64,000 nt of DNA from Clostridiales bacterium (GTDB lineage: Bacteria > Bacillota > Clostridia > Christensenellales > Aristaeellaceae): assembly GCA_015056365.1 (NCBI GenBank), contig SVGM01000009.1, positions 83,782 to 147,781 on the forward strand. The letters run 5' to 3'. Made by a program: the position numbers and the translations under genes. Positions within the stretch are counted from its first letter, which is position 1. Every line of letters starts with the position of its first letter. Shown here one piece after another: positions 15,701-24,123 of the stretch. The notes below the pieces were generated by a model. That model had not been told where the DNA came from. It made no database searches and saw only the letters and a program-made list of their open reading frames with translations.

Positions 15701-15761
15701 AGTGGGAACCTTGAACCAACATTTCTCGTCTGTTCTCAATGAAAGGGGGCAACGCCGGTGA
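15693..15761 (+). CDS. Possible 22-codon coupling ORF
   Basis: ATG at 15693, inside the sigma-factor end, begins a 22-codon reading frame (MDKVGTLNQHFSSVLNERGQRR) preceded by GGAGGAAAGC. Its TGA overlaps the GTG start of the DUF4349 gene. It bridges the gap between the two genes and may couple their translation. I do not recognise it, and it could be chance. Confidence 0.25.
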   Translation: MDKVGTLNQHFSSVLNERGQRR

Positions 15762-16912
15762 GTCACATGGATCATAACGACGCTTTGGATCAGGCGCTTG
15801 CCCAATTCTACGGGGCCGAGCCGCCCCAGCGCTTTGACTTTGCATGGAAGGGCGCTGTGAGAAGAGAGGAGCAACAAATGATGCAGAACAAAAAGAAGAA
15901 TATCTCCCGAGTCTGGACCCGGGGCATCCTGCCGGTAGCCGCTGCGCTGGTACTGATCCTTGGCGCAGGCTGGGCCGGGCAGCAGGAGTTGGGCGATACC
16001 ACGATCCAGAACAGCATGACCACTGCCGAGCGGAGCAGCGCCAAAAGCGTCTCCTACAGCGCCACTCCCATGGCCGCATCCAATGAAACGGCCGTCTGGA
16101 TGACGGGCAGCAGCGCCGACAGCGCTGCTGGCGGCATCATGGTGGAGGAGACGGTGAACACCGGCATGGAACTCACCGCCGCAGACAACCGCAAGCTGAT
16201 CCGCACGGTGGATATCACCCTGCGTACCGAGAGCTTTGACGCGGATGTCAGCGGTATTCAGCAACTGCTCAGTCAGCACGGCGGCTACATGGAGAGCTTC
16301 TTCCAGAACGGCGAGGCCGGCAGCCTGTACGGCCGCAGCGCCAGCATGAGCATGCGCGTGCCCGCCGATCAGCTGGACGATTTCCTTAGCGGACTGGATG
16401 GCTTTGGACGGGTCACCGCCCGTTCGGAAAGCACCCGGGACATGACGGTTCAGTATACGGACAACGAAGCCCGCATCCAGACCCTGCGCACCAAGCTCGA
16501 CCGCCTCAACGCCCTGCTGGCCGAGGCCCAGGACGTGGCGGATATCATTGAGATCGAAGGCGCCATTGCCGATACCCAGTATCAGCTGGACAGCTACGAA
16601 ACCACCCAGCGCGACATCGACCGCCGGGTGGAGATGAGCGAGGTCTATGTGACGGTAAACGAAACCGTGCTCCAGGAGGCAGCCGATGACGAGGACATGA
16701 CCCTGGGGCAGCGTCTTGCCGCGGCTTTCAAGGCGTCGCTGCAGGGGCTGGGCCGCTTTGGCCGCAACCTGCTGGTGTTCCTGGTGATGGCGCTGCCGGT
16801 GATCCTGCCTGTAGCCGCCATTGTGCTGGTCATCTGGCTGGTGCGCCGCCGCAAGGCCGCCAAAACCGTACCTGAAAACGATACGAATGAAGAGGATCAC
16901 GATGAAGAATGA
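15758..16912 (+). CDS. DUF4349 membrane protein, likely anti-sigma partner
   Basis: A 384-residue protein with a short cytoplasmic N-terminus (about 50 residues), a membrane segment (GILPVAAALVLILGAGWAG, about 55-73), an extracellular region and a second membrane segment near residues 345-370 before a charged tail. The DUF4349 region (about 145-345) starts RKLIRTVDITLRTESFDADV and contains a coiled coil (RIQTLRTKLDRLNALLAEAQ). The GTG start at 15758 has AAAGGGGG eight bases upstream; an ATG three codons on is an alternative. Placement right after an ECF sigma gene and the single-pass N-terminus suggest it senses envelope state and holds the sigma factor, but no zinc-finger anti-sigma motif is visible. 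Confidence 0.8.
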   Translation: MSHMDHNDALDQALAQFYGAEPPQRFDFAWKGAVRREEQQMMQNKKKNISRVWTRGILPVAAALVLILGAGWAGQQELGDTTIQNSMTTAERSSAKSVSYSATPMAASNETAVWMTGSSADSAAGGIMVEETVNTGMELTAADNRKLIRTVDITLRTESFDADVSGIQQLLSQHGGYMESFFQNGEAGSLYGRSASMSMRVPADQLDDFLSGLDGFGRVTARSESTRDMTVQYTDNEARIQTLRTKLDRLNALLAEAQDVADIIEIEGAIADTQYQLDSYETTQRDIDRRVEMSEVYVTVNETVLQEAADDEDMTLGQRLAAAFKASLQGLGRFGRNLLVFLVMALPVILPVAAIVLVIWLVRRRKAAKTVPENDTNEEDHDEE

Positions 16913-17423
16913 CGAGCTGCTGCTGGAAGGGCTGACCCATCGCCAGCTGACTCCCCAGGATATCCCCGCCATGATGGAAATGCAGGACAAGGTGCTGGCA
17001 GCGCTGCCCGATCCCAGCTGGTACTATCCCGCTGAGGAGTGGGAGTTTGTCATGGCCACGGAAGCCGGCGAAGCCTATGGCTACTTCCAGGGCGACACGC
17101 TGGTAGCATATGCCGAAATGAGTCCGGGCGAAAAGCGCGGCGAACACAGCTACGCCGCCAAGTTGGGGCATCCTGCCCAGCAGACCTACGACTTCCACGA
17201 CGTGATGGTAGCACCCGAAATGCGCCGCCGGGGAATCCACAGCGCTTTCCTGCGCCGCTTTGAAAAGCTGGCTCGGGAGAATGGCGCCCACACCATCTAC
17301 GCCACGGTTGATCCGGGCAACGGCCCTTCCTACCGCAACTTTGAGCGGGCGGGCTACGTGGTGGAATGCACCATCCCTGCCTACGACGGCCGCCTGAGAC
17401 GGTTCTACCGTCTGGATCTGTAA
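16902..17423 (+). CDS. GNAT family N-acetyltransferase
   Basis: A 173-residue GCN5-type acetyltransferase. The acetyl-CoA binding segment is DVMVAPEMRRRGIHSAFLRRFEKLA (motif A, with R-R-x-x-G-x-x-x pattern), followed by motif B TIYATVDPGNGPSYRNFERAGYV. The N-terminus contains LTPQDIPAMMEMQDKVLAALPD, seen in relatives that act on small amines or protein side chains. The gene overlaps the end of the DUF4349 gene by 11 bases with AGAGGA upstream, so it is the third gene of the sigma-factor operon. The substrate is unknown. Confidence 0.87.
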   Translation: MKNDELLLEGLTHRQLTPQDIPAMMEMQDKVLAALPDPSWYYPAEEWEFVMATEAGEAYGYFQGDTLVAYAEMSPGEKRGEHSYAAKLGHPAQQTYDFHDVMVAPEMRRRGIHSAFLRRFEKLARENGAHTIYATVDPGNGPSYRNFERAGYVVECTIPAYDGRLRRFYRLDL

Positions 17424-17540
17424 AAAACGGTAGTGAACGCTGTATCAGACGTCCGGAGGTCCTTTCCGGCGGCCTGTGCGGGGTTCACTGCCTGCTTGAT
17501 ATCCCTGCTGCTTCCACTAGGGGCAGAGATTTGTAAACAG

Positions 17541-17574
17541 GAAACGCCAGACTGTCAATACAGTCTGGCGTTTC
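17541..17574. terminator. Bidirectional terminator
   Basis: A 14-bp perfect stem (17541-17554 with 17561-17574) lies between the rightward sigma-factor operon and the leftward acetyltransferase gene. T runs are short (TTTC), so efficiency is uncertain. The preceding 17433-17491 is also folded, with AGTGAAC pairing to GTTCACT. Confidence 0.6.
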
Positions 17575-17659
17575 GCACTACATAGCGGTTGTCCTGTATA
17601 GAAGTACGCCTTTTGATTTTTTGGGTATGATCTCCGTAGTAAACAGCGATTTTCTGGTG

Positions 17660-18208
17660 TTAAAGTCTTTTCATCATCCAATCAGTATCAGCATACGTTC
17701 CATCGGAATACTTTATATTATTGGGGAAAGAACCATATTTTACAAATCCTAATTTCTGATACAATGCTATTGCTATTTTGTTGTCAGATACCACTTCCAA
17801 CTCCGCTTGTTCATATCCCAAATCCTTTGCTACATCCAGAATTGTTTGAATCATCATCCTGCCAATACCAAAACCACAGTATTCTTGATATAGTGCAATG
17901 GCAATCCCGCATCGGTGAGAGTATCTTTTGTAAGGCGCTTTTCCCATCAATGAACAATTGCCTATATGCTTTCCATCTATTGTTGCAATAAGCAATAGTT
18001 CTCGATCTGCCCCGACTTTATCTTCCAAAAATCGTTTTTGTTGATCGATCGTCAGGTTTACTTCATCCGGTTCCCGAATTAAATAGGGTGTCTCACTTGT
18101 GGTTATCTTCAGATATTCAAGCAAATCCGCTGCATCAGATGTTTCTGCATTTCGTAAAACGATCGTCCGGCCAAGTTTATCCTTGAATTCTTTTGATTCA
18201 AACCTCAT
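17660..18208 (-). CDS. GNAT family N-acetyltransferase (AT-rich)
   Basis: A 182-residue acetyltransferase of the RimJ/RimL-like group. It begins RTIVLRNAETSDAADLLEYL, has LLIATIDGKHIGNCSL in the core strands, and the acetyl-CoA loop EYCGFGIGRMMIQTILDVA followed by LEVVSDNKIAIALYQKLGFV. The start at 18208 follows GGAGGAAAAG. Base composition is clearly AT-richer than every neighbour and codon choice is different (many AAA, ATT, TAT), which suggests recent horizontal acquisition. The substrate is unknown; relatives often act on antibiotics, amines or ribosomal proteins. Confidence 0.87.
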   Translation of the reverse strand: MRFESKEFKDKLGRTIVLRNAETSDAADLLEYLKITTSETPYLIREPDEVNLTIDQQKRFLEDKVGADRELLLIATIDGKHIGNCSLMGKAPYKRYSHRCGIAIALYQEYCGFGIGRMMIQTILDVAKDLGYEQAELEVVSDNKIAIALYQKLGFVKYGSFPNNIKYSDGTYADTDWMMKRL

Positions 18209-18377
18209 TCTTTTCCTCCATCAACTCAAATTTCTCATTCATTACACGACGTTCATGATGAATCCGCTAAAGCAAGCCACGGCAACAAACGTTTCCGTGG
18301 CTGTTACTGTTATACGACTACCCGTCTACCGGGGACCTTCTCTTTTTTCCGTCGTCTTCTCTCCCTTGATCCATGGC

Positions 18378-19559
18378 TCAGCCGAAGAGCTTCAGCTTGG
18401 AGACCACCTTGCGGGCGGTGCGGTAGATGGGGCCTTCCAGCTCCTTCTGGGCGTTGTGCAGCTCCTCCCGGATGGCGATGTGCTGTGGGCAGTGCTGCTC
18501 GCACTTGCCGCAGCCCACACAATTGGAGGCTGCGGTGCAGGTTTTACGCATAACGGTATTCATGGCATACTCCCGCAGCGCCGCAAACCGTCCCTCGCTG
18601 TAGCGACGGTTGTACGCGGCAAAGGCGCCGGGAATGTCCACGTTCTTGGGGCATGGCATACAGTAGCCGCAGCCGGTACAGCCCACCTTCATCTTGGCAT
18701 TGATGGCGTCCGCCACCTTCCTGAGCATCGCGTCGTCCTCCGTGGTAAGCTCGCCCACGGAAGCGGTGCTGGCGGTCTGGGCATTGTCCTCCACCATCTC
18801 CATGCTGTTCATGCCGGACAACACGCAGGTGACCTCCGGCTGGTTCCACAGCCAGCGGAACGCCCACTGGGCAGGGGTATGCTTCACAGCATGCGCCGCA
18901 AAGATCTCCCTGGCCTCCTCAGGCAGGCGGTTGACAAGCTTGCCGCCGCGCAGAGGCTCCATGATGATAACAGGCAGCCCCTTGGCGTGGGCGTAATGAA
19001 GCCCCTTGCGTCCGGCCTGGGAGTGTTCGTCCATGTAATTGTACTGGATCTGGCAGAAATCCCAGTCATAGGCGTCCAGCAGCTTGCAGAACATATCCGA
19101 ATTGCCGTGGTAGGAGAAGCCCACCTGACGGATCACGCCAGCGGCCTTCTTTTCCTCCAGCCATTCCTGAATGCCCAGCGCCTTCATCCGCTCCCAGGTA
19201 TCCACGTCGGTGAGCATATGCATCAGATAATAGTCGATATAGTCGGTTTTCAGGCGGCGGAGCTGCTCCTGAAACAGCTTTTCCATGCCTGCCTTGCTCT
19301 TGATGAGATAATGGGGCAGTTTGGTGGCGATAGCCACCTGTCCGCGAACGCCGTTGCGCTCCAGGACCTCACCCAGCGCTGCTTCGCTGCCGCCGTAGAC
19401 ATAGGCGGTGTCGAAGTAGTTCACCCCCGCCTTGATGGCGGCCATGATCTGCTGCTCGGTCTCCTTCAGATTGATCTTGCCCATGGTCTGGGGAAAACGC
19501 ATGCAGCCATAGCCCAGAATGGAAAGTTCATTGCCCTGTCGGTCTTTTCTGAAATGCAT
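18378..19559 (-). CDS. Aldo/keto reductase with C-terminal 4Fe-4S ferredoxin domain
   Basis: A 393-residue protein. Residues 1-275 form an aldo/keto reductase barrel with catalytic tetrad positions visible in VNYFDTAYVYG (Asp, Tyr), IATKLPHY (Lys) and YYLMHML (His). Residues 285-385 carry two iron-sulfur motifs, CTGCGYCMPCPKNVDIPG and CVGCGKCEQHCPQHIAI, the standard fusion in anaerobes. It probably reduces carbonyls with NAD(P)H or ferredoxin in the cytoplasm; the substrate is unknown. The ATG at 19559 is supported by GGGAGACG upstream; the longer frame crosses the neighbouring terminator hairpin. A 12-base-loop hairpin at 18275-18302 downstream may end the transcript. Confidence 0.9.
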   Translation of the reverse strand: MHFRKDRQGNELSILGYGCMRFPQTMGKINLKETEQQIMAAIKAGVNYFDTAYVYGGSEAALGEVLERNGVRGQVAIATKLPHYLIKSKAGMEKLFQEQLRRLKTDYIDYYLMHMLTDVDTWERMKALGIQEWLEEKKAAGVIRQVGFSYHGNSDMFCKLLDAYDWDFCQIQYNYMDEHSQAGRKGLHYAHAKGLPVIIMEPLRGGKLVNRLPEEAREIFAAHAVKHTPAQWAFRWLWNQPEVTCVLSGMNSMEMVEDNAQTASTASVGELTTEDDAMLRKVADAINAKMKVGCTGCGYCMPCPKNVDIPGAFAAYNRRYSEGRFAALREYAMNTVMRKTCTAASNCVGCGKCEQHCPQHIAIREELHNAQKELEGPIYRTARKVVSKLKLFG

Positions 19560-19667
19560 GGATATCGTCTCCCGTTCTCTTGCTCTGGGGCAGCGCCAGC
19601 GCCGCCAAAAACCATCATAACACATCGCTGTGCTGGGAGCAAGCCGCGAGAAAGCTCGCAGCGGCAC

Positions 19668-19705
19668 GAAAAAACGAACCCCGCCGGTACTGCTGCCGGC
19701 GGGGT
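19668..19705 (-). terminator. Intrinsic terminator of HD-GYP gene
   Basis: A 10-bp stem (19678-19687 with 19696-19705); on the minus strand it is followed by TCGTTTTTT. Confidence 0.85.
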
Positions 19706-19710
19706 GTAGG

Positions 19711-22677
19711 TCATGCCATCTTGGCGTCGTTTTGTGATTTGTCTGCAAGCGTTGCGGGGCCTATGCCGTCCTCAATCATCTTCAGCATATGGGGAATGAC
19801 CTGAGGATCGAACTGGGTACCGCTTCCTTCCTTGAGTTCGCGGATGATATCCTCCGTGCACAGGGCGTCGCGGTAGCAGCGGTCGCTGGACATGGCGTCA
19901 TAGCTGTCCGCCACGCCGATGATGCGCGCCACCAGCGGAATCTCCTCGCCCTTCTTGCCTTCGCAGTAGCCATCGCCGTCATAGCGCTCGTGATGGTAGC
20001 GGGCGCCTTCGCTGATACCCTCCAGCGAGGTGAAGTCCTTGAGCACTCGGCCGCCCACATCAGGATGCGTCTGGATGATCTTGCGTTCCTCAGGCGTGAG
20101 CGAGCTTTCCTTGTTGAGAATATTGTCCGGGATGCCGATCTTGCCGATGTCGTGGAGCATGGCCACAAAGTAGATCCGCTCCTGCTCCTCCTCGGACATA
20201 TCCATGCGTCTGGCCAGTTCGCGGGCATACTCTGCCACGCGGATGGAATGGCCGTTGGTGTACGGATCCTTGGCGTCGATGACCCTGGCGAAGGTCTTCA
20301 GGGACTGATCCAGAATCGCCTGGTATTCTTCCTTGCGCCTGCGCAGGTTGTTCATATGCGCCCGGTTGATCAGGTAAATCAGGGCGGTGATGACCGCTAC
20401 CGTACACAGCCCGATCAGCACCCAGAACCAGGGCTGCTCCATCAGGCGTTTTTCCTTGTGGATCTCCACTTTGTAGGTGCGGCCCTGAGCGGGATGCTCC
20501 GGATTGAACACACGCATACGGAAGGTATAGTCCCCGCCGGGCAGGTTGGTATAGCTGATGCTATCGTTTTTCTTGCCGTCCACAATGGTCTCTTCGCTGT
20601 CGATACCCTCCAGACAGTAAGCAATGTGGCTTTGGCTGGTATCGGTGAAGGACAGCATGGAAAAATCAATGGTGATACGGCGGGTATCACTGGTCAGGGT
20701 GAGCTTGGTGGGATGCTCGTAGACGTCGCCGTCCACCCACACGTCATTGATGATACCGTTGGGCAAGCTGCTGATTATGCCTTCAAAGGCGAAGATGCTC
20801 ACGCCGTTTCTGGTTGCCAGATAGAGTCTGCCGTCGGATGATAGGTAGTTCCATGTATTGGCGTTCAGGGAGCCGGTGAGGCCGTAGGAAAAGCCGTACT
20901 GGGTGGTATCCGCGTCCTCTCCGGCCAGAAGCCGGGCCTTGTCCACCTGCAGCACGCCGCTGTTTTGCAAAACCCACAATTGCTCGTCCTTGAGGTAGAA
21001 ATCAAAGATGCTGCCTGCCGCCTTGTCAAAATTGTCCAGCTTACGCGCATGGCCATCCTGCCAGTAGTACAGGCTGCTGCCCGCACTGACGAACATGCCG
21101 CCATCGCCGTCCGGCAGAAGACGCAGCACTACGCCTTCCGTCAATCCCTCCGCCTCACCGTAGCCGGTGAGGGTCCCGTTACTGAGGGTGTACATGCCGC
21201 CGCCATCGGTACCGATGTACAGCGTACCGTCATCCGTCTGGGTAAAGCAGAGGATGGCGGCATTGTTCATGCCGTGTTCTGTACCGTAAAATGCCTGGAC
21301 GCTTCCGTCCTTAAGCAGATAGAAGCCGCTGTTCGTACCGGCCGCCACCGTGCCGTCCTGAAGCTCCAGCAAGGTACGGGACCAGCTGTTGGTCATGCCG
21401 TTTTCCTCGTTATAGGCAACCATTGCTCCGGTGGCGGGTTCATAACAGATCACGCCGTTAGCGGAGTACGTGCCCAGCCAGACGCTGCCGTCGTTGCTGG
21501 CGACGATCTGCCGGATTCGTACGCCGGCGAGCATCTCGGTCAGTTCGTTGTGAACAGGTTGCCAGTTTTCGTCAAACACCATCAGGCCGCTGTCCAGACC
21601 CAGATAGTAGCAACCCGCTTGGAATGCAATGGTATTGACCGCAATATTATCAAGCCCGGCCACTGCATTGGGGGAAACATAGCAGCCCTTGCTGAATTTG
21701 ATCACGCCATAGCTGGAGGACGCCAGCCAGAAATTGCCCTCGTAGTCGCGTATAGCGCTGTTGAGGGCGGCAACGTGGGATTCCTCGCCAAACTGTCGCA
21801 GCGTGCCGTCCAGCGTGATCCAGGCAAAGCCCATCTGGCCGGAAACCAGCACATCTCCCTGCCGCGTAATTCTGAGTCGATTGTGGATAGTCACGTTGCC
21901 GGTATCCATTATTTGCACCGTGAAGCCCGAAGCGTCCAGTGCTTCACCGGTGAAGGTCACCTTGGCCACCTTGTTCTGGTAGGTGCCCAGATAGATGACG
22001 CCGCTGGCATCCGAAGCCACGGCATAGATCTGCTCTCCCTTAGGAAAAACGCTCTCCGACAACACGATGCCCACTACCGCGCCGTCTTTGACCACGGCGC
22101 ATTTCCAGTCGTTTAGGGACGCCCAGATCCGGCCGTAGCGATCCACACCTAGGGTATAGATGGTTTCGCCGCTGAGCTGGGGATCATCAATGGGAACGAG
22201 CACGCCGTCCCGGATTTCACCCAGACCTGCGGAGGACGCCACGTAGATGGTGCCGTCCTTCCCCTGCGCAAAATCGCGGATGCTCAGGAAGGGATTCCCC
22301 TGCTCCTGTACGATGCGGATGAACTGCTCCCCGTCATACAGGTAAACGCCTGCGTCGTTGGTGCCGATCCACAGCCGTCCCTGAGCATCTTCCATCAAGG
22401 CACGGATGGAAGAGGACTCAATCTTGCCCTCCTGGCTGAAATTGCGGAAATTGGTGCCGTCATAGCGAATCAGACCGCCGTAGCTGCCGATCCAGACGTA
22501 GCTGTCCGAGGTTTGATATACCACGTTGGCTTCGCCGGTTGGCAGGCCATTTCGGTCATTGTAGACGGTAACCACATATTGTGTTTCATTCAGCGCAGAC
22601 GACGCCAGCGAAGCCGCAGGAAGCAGCATCGCCAAAAGCAGCGCCAGGATACAAAGAAATACATTGCGCTTTGACAT
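19711..22677 (-). CDS. Beta-propeller sensor with cytoplasmic HD-GYP phosphodiesterase domain
   Basis: A 988-residue transmembrane signalling protein. A signal peptide (about 1-27) leads to two-component-regulator propeller repeats (about 30-650; repeated VWIGSYGGLIRYDG-like units), a Y_Y_Y-type sandwich domain (about 660-735, ending GGDYTFRMRVFNPE), one membrane helix (about 745-765), then HD-GYP (about 800-975). Catalytic metal sites are present: MLHDIGKIGIPDN and HHERYDGDGYCEG, where GYC replaces the usual GYP. HD-GYP domains cleave cyclic-di-GMP or related dinucleotides. The ATG at 22677 follows GGAG; a GTG nine bases upstream is less likely. The propeller likely senses an extracellular glycan or wall signal (inference). 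It is monocistronic with its own promoter. Confidence 0.9.
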   Translation of the reverse strand: MSKRNVFLCILALLLAMLLPAASLASSALNETQYVVTVYNDRNGLPTGEANVVYQTSDSYVWIGSYGGLIRYDGTNFRNFSQEGKIESSSIRALMEDAQGRLWIGTNDAGVYLYDGEQFIRIVQEQGNPFLSIRDFAQGKDGTIYVASSAGLGEIRDGVLVPIDDPQLSGETIYTLGVDRYGRIWASLNDWKCAVVKDGAVVGIVLSESVFPKGEQIYAVASDASGVIYLGTYQNKVAKVTFTGEALDASGFTVQIMDTGNVTIHNRLRITRQGDVLVSGQMGFAWITLDGTLRQFGEESHVAALNSAIRDYEGNFWLASSSYGVIKFSKGCYVSPNAVAGLDNIAVNTIAFQAGCYYLGLDSGLMVFDENWQPVHNELTEMLAGVRIRQIVASNDGSVWLGTYSANGVICYEPATGAMVAYNEENGMTNSWSRTLLELQDGTVAAGTNSGFYLLKDGSVQAFYGTEHGMNNAAILCFTQTDDGTLYIGTDGGGMYTLSNGTLTGYGEAEGLTEGVVLRLLPDGDGGMFVSAGSSLYYWQDGHARKLDNFDKAAGSIFDFYLKDEQLWVLQNSGVLQVDKARLLAGEDADTTQYGFSYGLTGSLNANTWNYLSSDGRLYLATRNGVSIFAFEGIISSLPNGIINDVWVDGDVYEHPTKLTLTSDTRRITIDFSMLSFTDTSQSHIAYCLEGIDSEETIVDGKKNDSISYTNLPGGDYTFRMRVFNPEHPAQGRTYKVEIHKEKRLMEQPWFWVLIGLCTVAVITALIYLINRAHMNNLRRRKEEYQAILDQSLKTFARVIDAKDPYTNGHSIRVAEYARELARRMDMSEEEQERIYFVAMLHDIGKIGIPDNILNKESSLTPEERKIIQTHPDVGGRVLKDFTSLEGISEGARYHHERYDGDGYCEGKKGEEIPLVARIIGVADSYDAMSSDRCYRDALCTEDIIRELKEGSGTQFDPQVIPHMLKMIEDGIGPATLADKSQNDAKMA

Positions 22678-22713
22678 GGTTGTCACTCCGCATCATGAAA
22701 ATCAATTAAAAAA

Positions 22714-22742
22714 AGTATATCACAAGCGAAAAAAATTTACAA
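22714..22742 (-). promoter_or_regulatory. Promoter of HD-GYP gene
   Basis: On the minus strand: TTGTAA (22742-22737), a 17-base spacer and TATACT (22719-22714), with an extended TGA before the -10 box. Confidence 0.75.
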
Positions 22743-22798
22743 TTCCGAACTTAATCATTTTCCAACGTGTAACCGAAAGGTAATCCCTTTGTGTTTGC

Positions 22799-23974
22799 TC
22801 AGCCGCGGATCTTCACGCTGACGCCGTTGACCTTTACGTTGTCATCCGCCAGTACCATGATGTAGCACTTGCCATCGATCATACGGGTCTGCACCAGATC
22901 GCTGTGGGCGGGATCCACCCGGATGGACACGCTGGGGGTTTCCACCTGAAACTGACGGGGCGTAACCATATTCACGGCAGGGATCTCCGCGTAGCTGCCA
23001 AAGGACTGGTCATACTTTTCCTCAAAGGCGTTCTGTCGCTCCAGCGATACGCCGCAGGTCTCCAGCATGGTTTTCACGTCGCTCTTTGTCAGGCACAGCG
23101 GCGCGGCGGTCTTGTCCGCCTTGCGTTCCTCGATCATGGTACAAACGGTATCGTGCACCGTCTGCACCACGTCCAGGCTGCACTCGTCCTCCAGCGTCTC
23201 CTGAAGCAAAGCCTGGAAGGTTTCCTTCTGCTCCTCTGCCGGCATGATGGGCTCCATGCCAAAGACATTCTGCATGAAAGCCTCATGGGGATCGGCACTG
23301 TTTTTGGTATAGAAAAGGGAAGCGTAGATATTGGCGCTGCGCTCCTCAAAGGCGGGGAACAAGAAGCCCATCTCCGGCATGCCCACGACCCAGTCCTCCG
23401 GGCGGTTGTGGAAGTCGTTGTCGGCGGTTTCATAGCACAGGGCGGACTTGGTCTGCTTCACCGGGCACACGCCCAGCAGGACATAGCTAAATACGTTCTG
23501 GGACTGTTCCTGATCCAGCTCGTCGTTGGCATTTTTGTAGGGTACATCGTAGCCGTCGTGGAGCATCAGGATCAGGTAGTTGGCGGCCTGCTGCTGCTCA
23601 TTGACCGACTGAGTCTCGTGGGCATGCTCCGCCGCGATGGCGCCGATGACCCGCTGAAAAACCGCATCCACTGCCGCGTCATCCTTGAGGCCACTGTCCC
23701 TAAGAGCGGTGAGCAAACGATGTTCCTCGCCTTCCATCACCTGCAGGGCGTCAAAATCCACCGCGACCAGGTTCTGGCCCAGGGTGCCGGAAAGCACACG
23801 CTTAAAGATCGCCATGTATTTTTCGTTCTCTTCCTGAGGCAGGTGGTACACCGGCTTTTGAAAGGTAGAGATCACCTGACCTGCATTGGTAATGTAGCAA
23901 CCCCGGAGCATGGTGGGGTTGCGCTTATCAGGGTTCAGCCTGCGCTTGATCTCGGAAAGTTCGCGTTGATTCAT
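22799..23974 (-). CDS. DUF4317 domain-containing protein
   Basis: A 391-residue protein that matches the Clostridia-specific DUF4317 family over its whole length: RELSEIKRRLNPDKRNPTM at the N-terminus, YVLLGVCPVKQTKSAL in the middle and a C-terminal part ending in DDNVKVNGVSVKIRG. There is no signal peptide or membrane segment, so it is cytoplasmic. Its function is unknown in the literature I can recall. The start at 23974 follows GAGGTGA. It lies between the ABC-F and HD-GYP genes on the same strand with no obvious shared operon. Confidence 0.88.
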   Translation of the reverse strand: MNQRELSEIKRRLNPDKRNPTMLRGCYITNAGQVISTFQKPVYHLPQEENEKYMAIFKRVLSGTLGQNLVAVDFDALQVMEGEEHRLLTALRDSGLKDDAAVDAVFQRVIGAIAAEHAHETQSVNEQQQAANYLILMLHDGYDVPYKNANDELDQEQSQNVFSYVLLGVCPVKQTKSALCYETADNDFHNRPEDWVVGMPEMGFLFPAFEERSANIYASLFYTKNSADPHEAFMQNVFGMEPIMPAEEQKETFQALLQETLEDECSLDVVQTVHDTVCTMIEERKADKTAAPLCLTKSDVKTMLETCGVSLERQNAFEEKYDQSFGSYAEIPAVNMVTPRQFQVETPSVSIRVDPAHSDLVQTRMIDGKCYIMVLADDNVKVNGVSVKIRG

Positions 23975-24072
23975 GGGGATTCACCTCTGGCAAAAAAGTA
24001 AGAGCCACTATGTATCTTATCACAGCCATGACCCCTGTGGCAAATGCTCCCGGAGACCCGACGACGAAAGCA

Positions 24073-24112
24073 GCGCCCGCCTTTGCTCCTCTCCGGCAAA
24101 GGCGAACGCTGG
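24073..24112 (-). terminator. Possible terminator after ABC-F gene
   Basis: A 9-bp stem (24078-24086 with 24096-24104), extended by CAGCG/CGCTG flanks, lies just past the ABC-F stop. The T run on the minus strand is poor. Confidence 0.35.
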
Positions 24113-24123
24113 GATATGAATGA

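Noticed and set aside
15047..16990. 647-codon frame on the minus strand
   Set aside because: It lies antisense to the sigma factor and DUF4349 genes and has no recognisable domain.
18275..18302. Terminator after the aldo/keto reductase gene
   Set aside because: The 8-bp stem with a 12-base loop has no T run on either strand, so it is mentioned only as a possible end signal.
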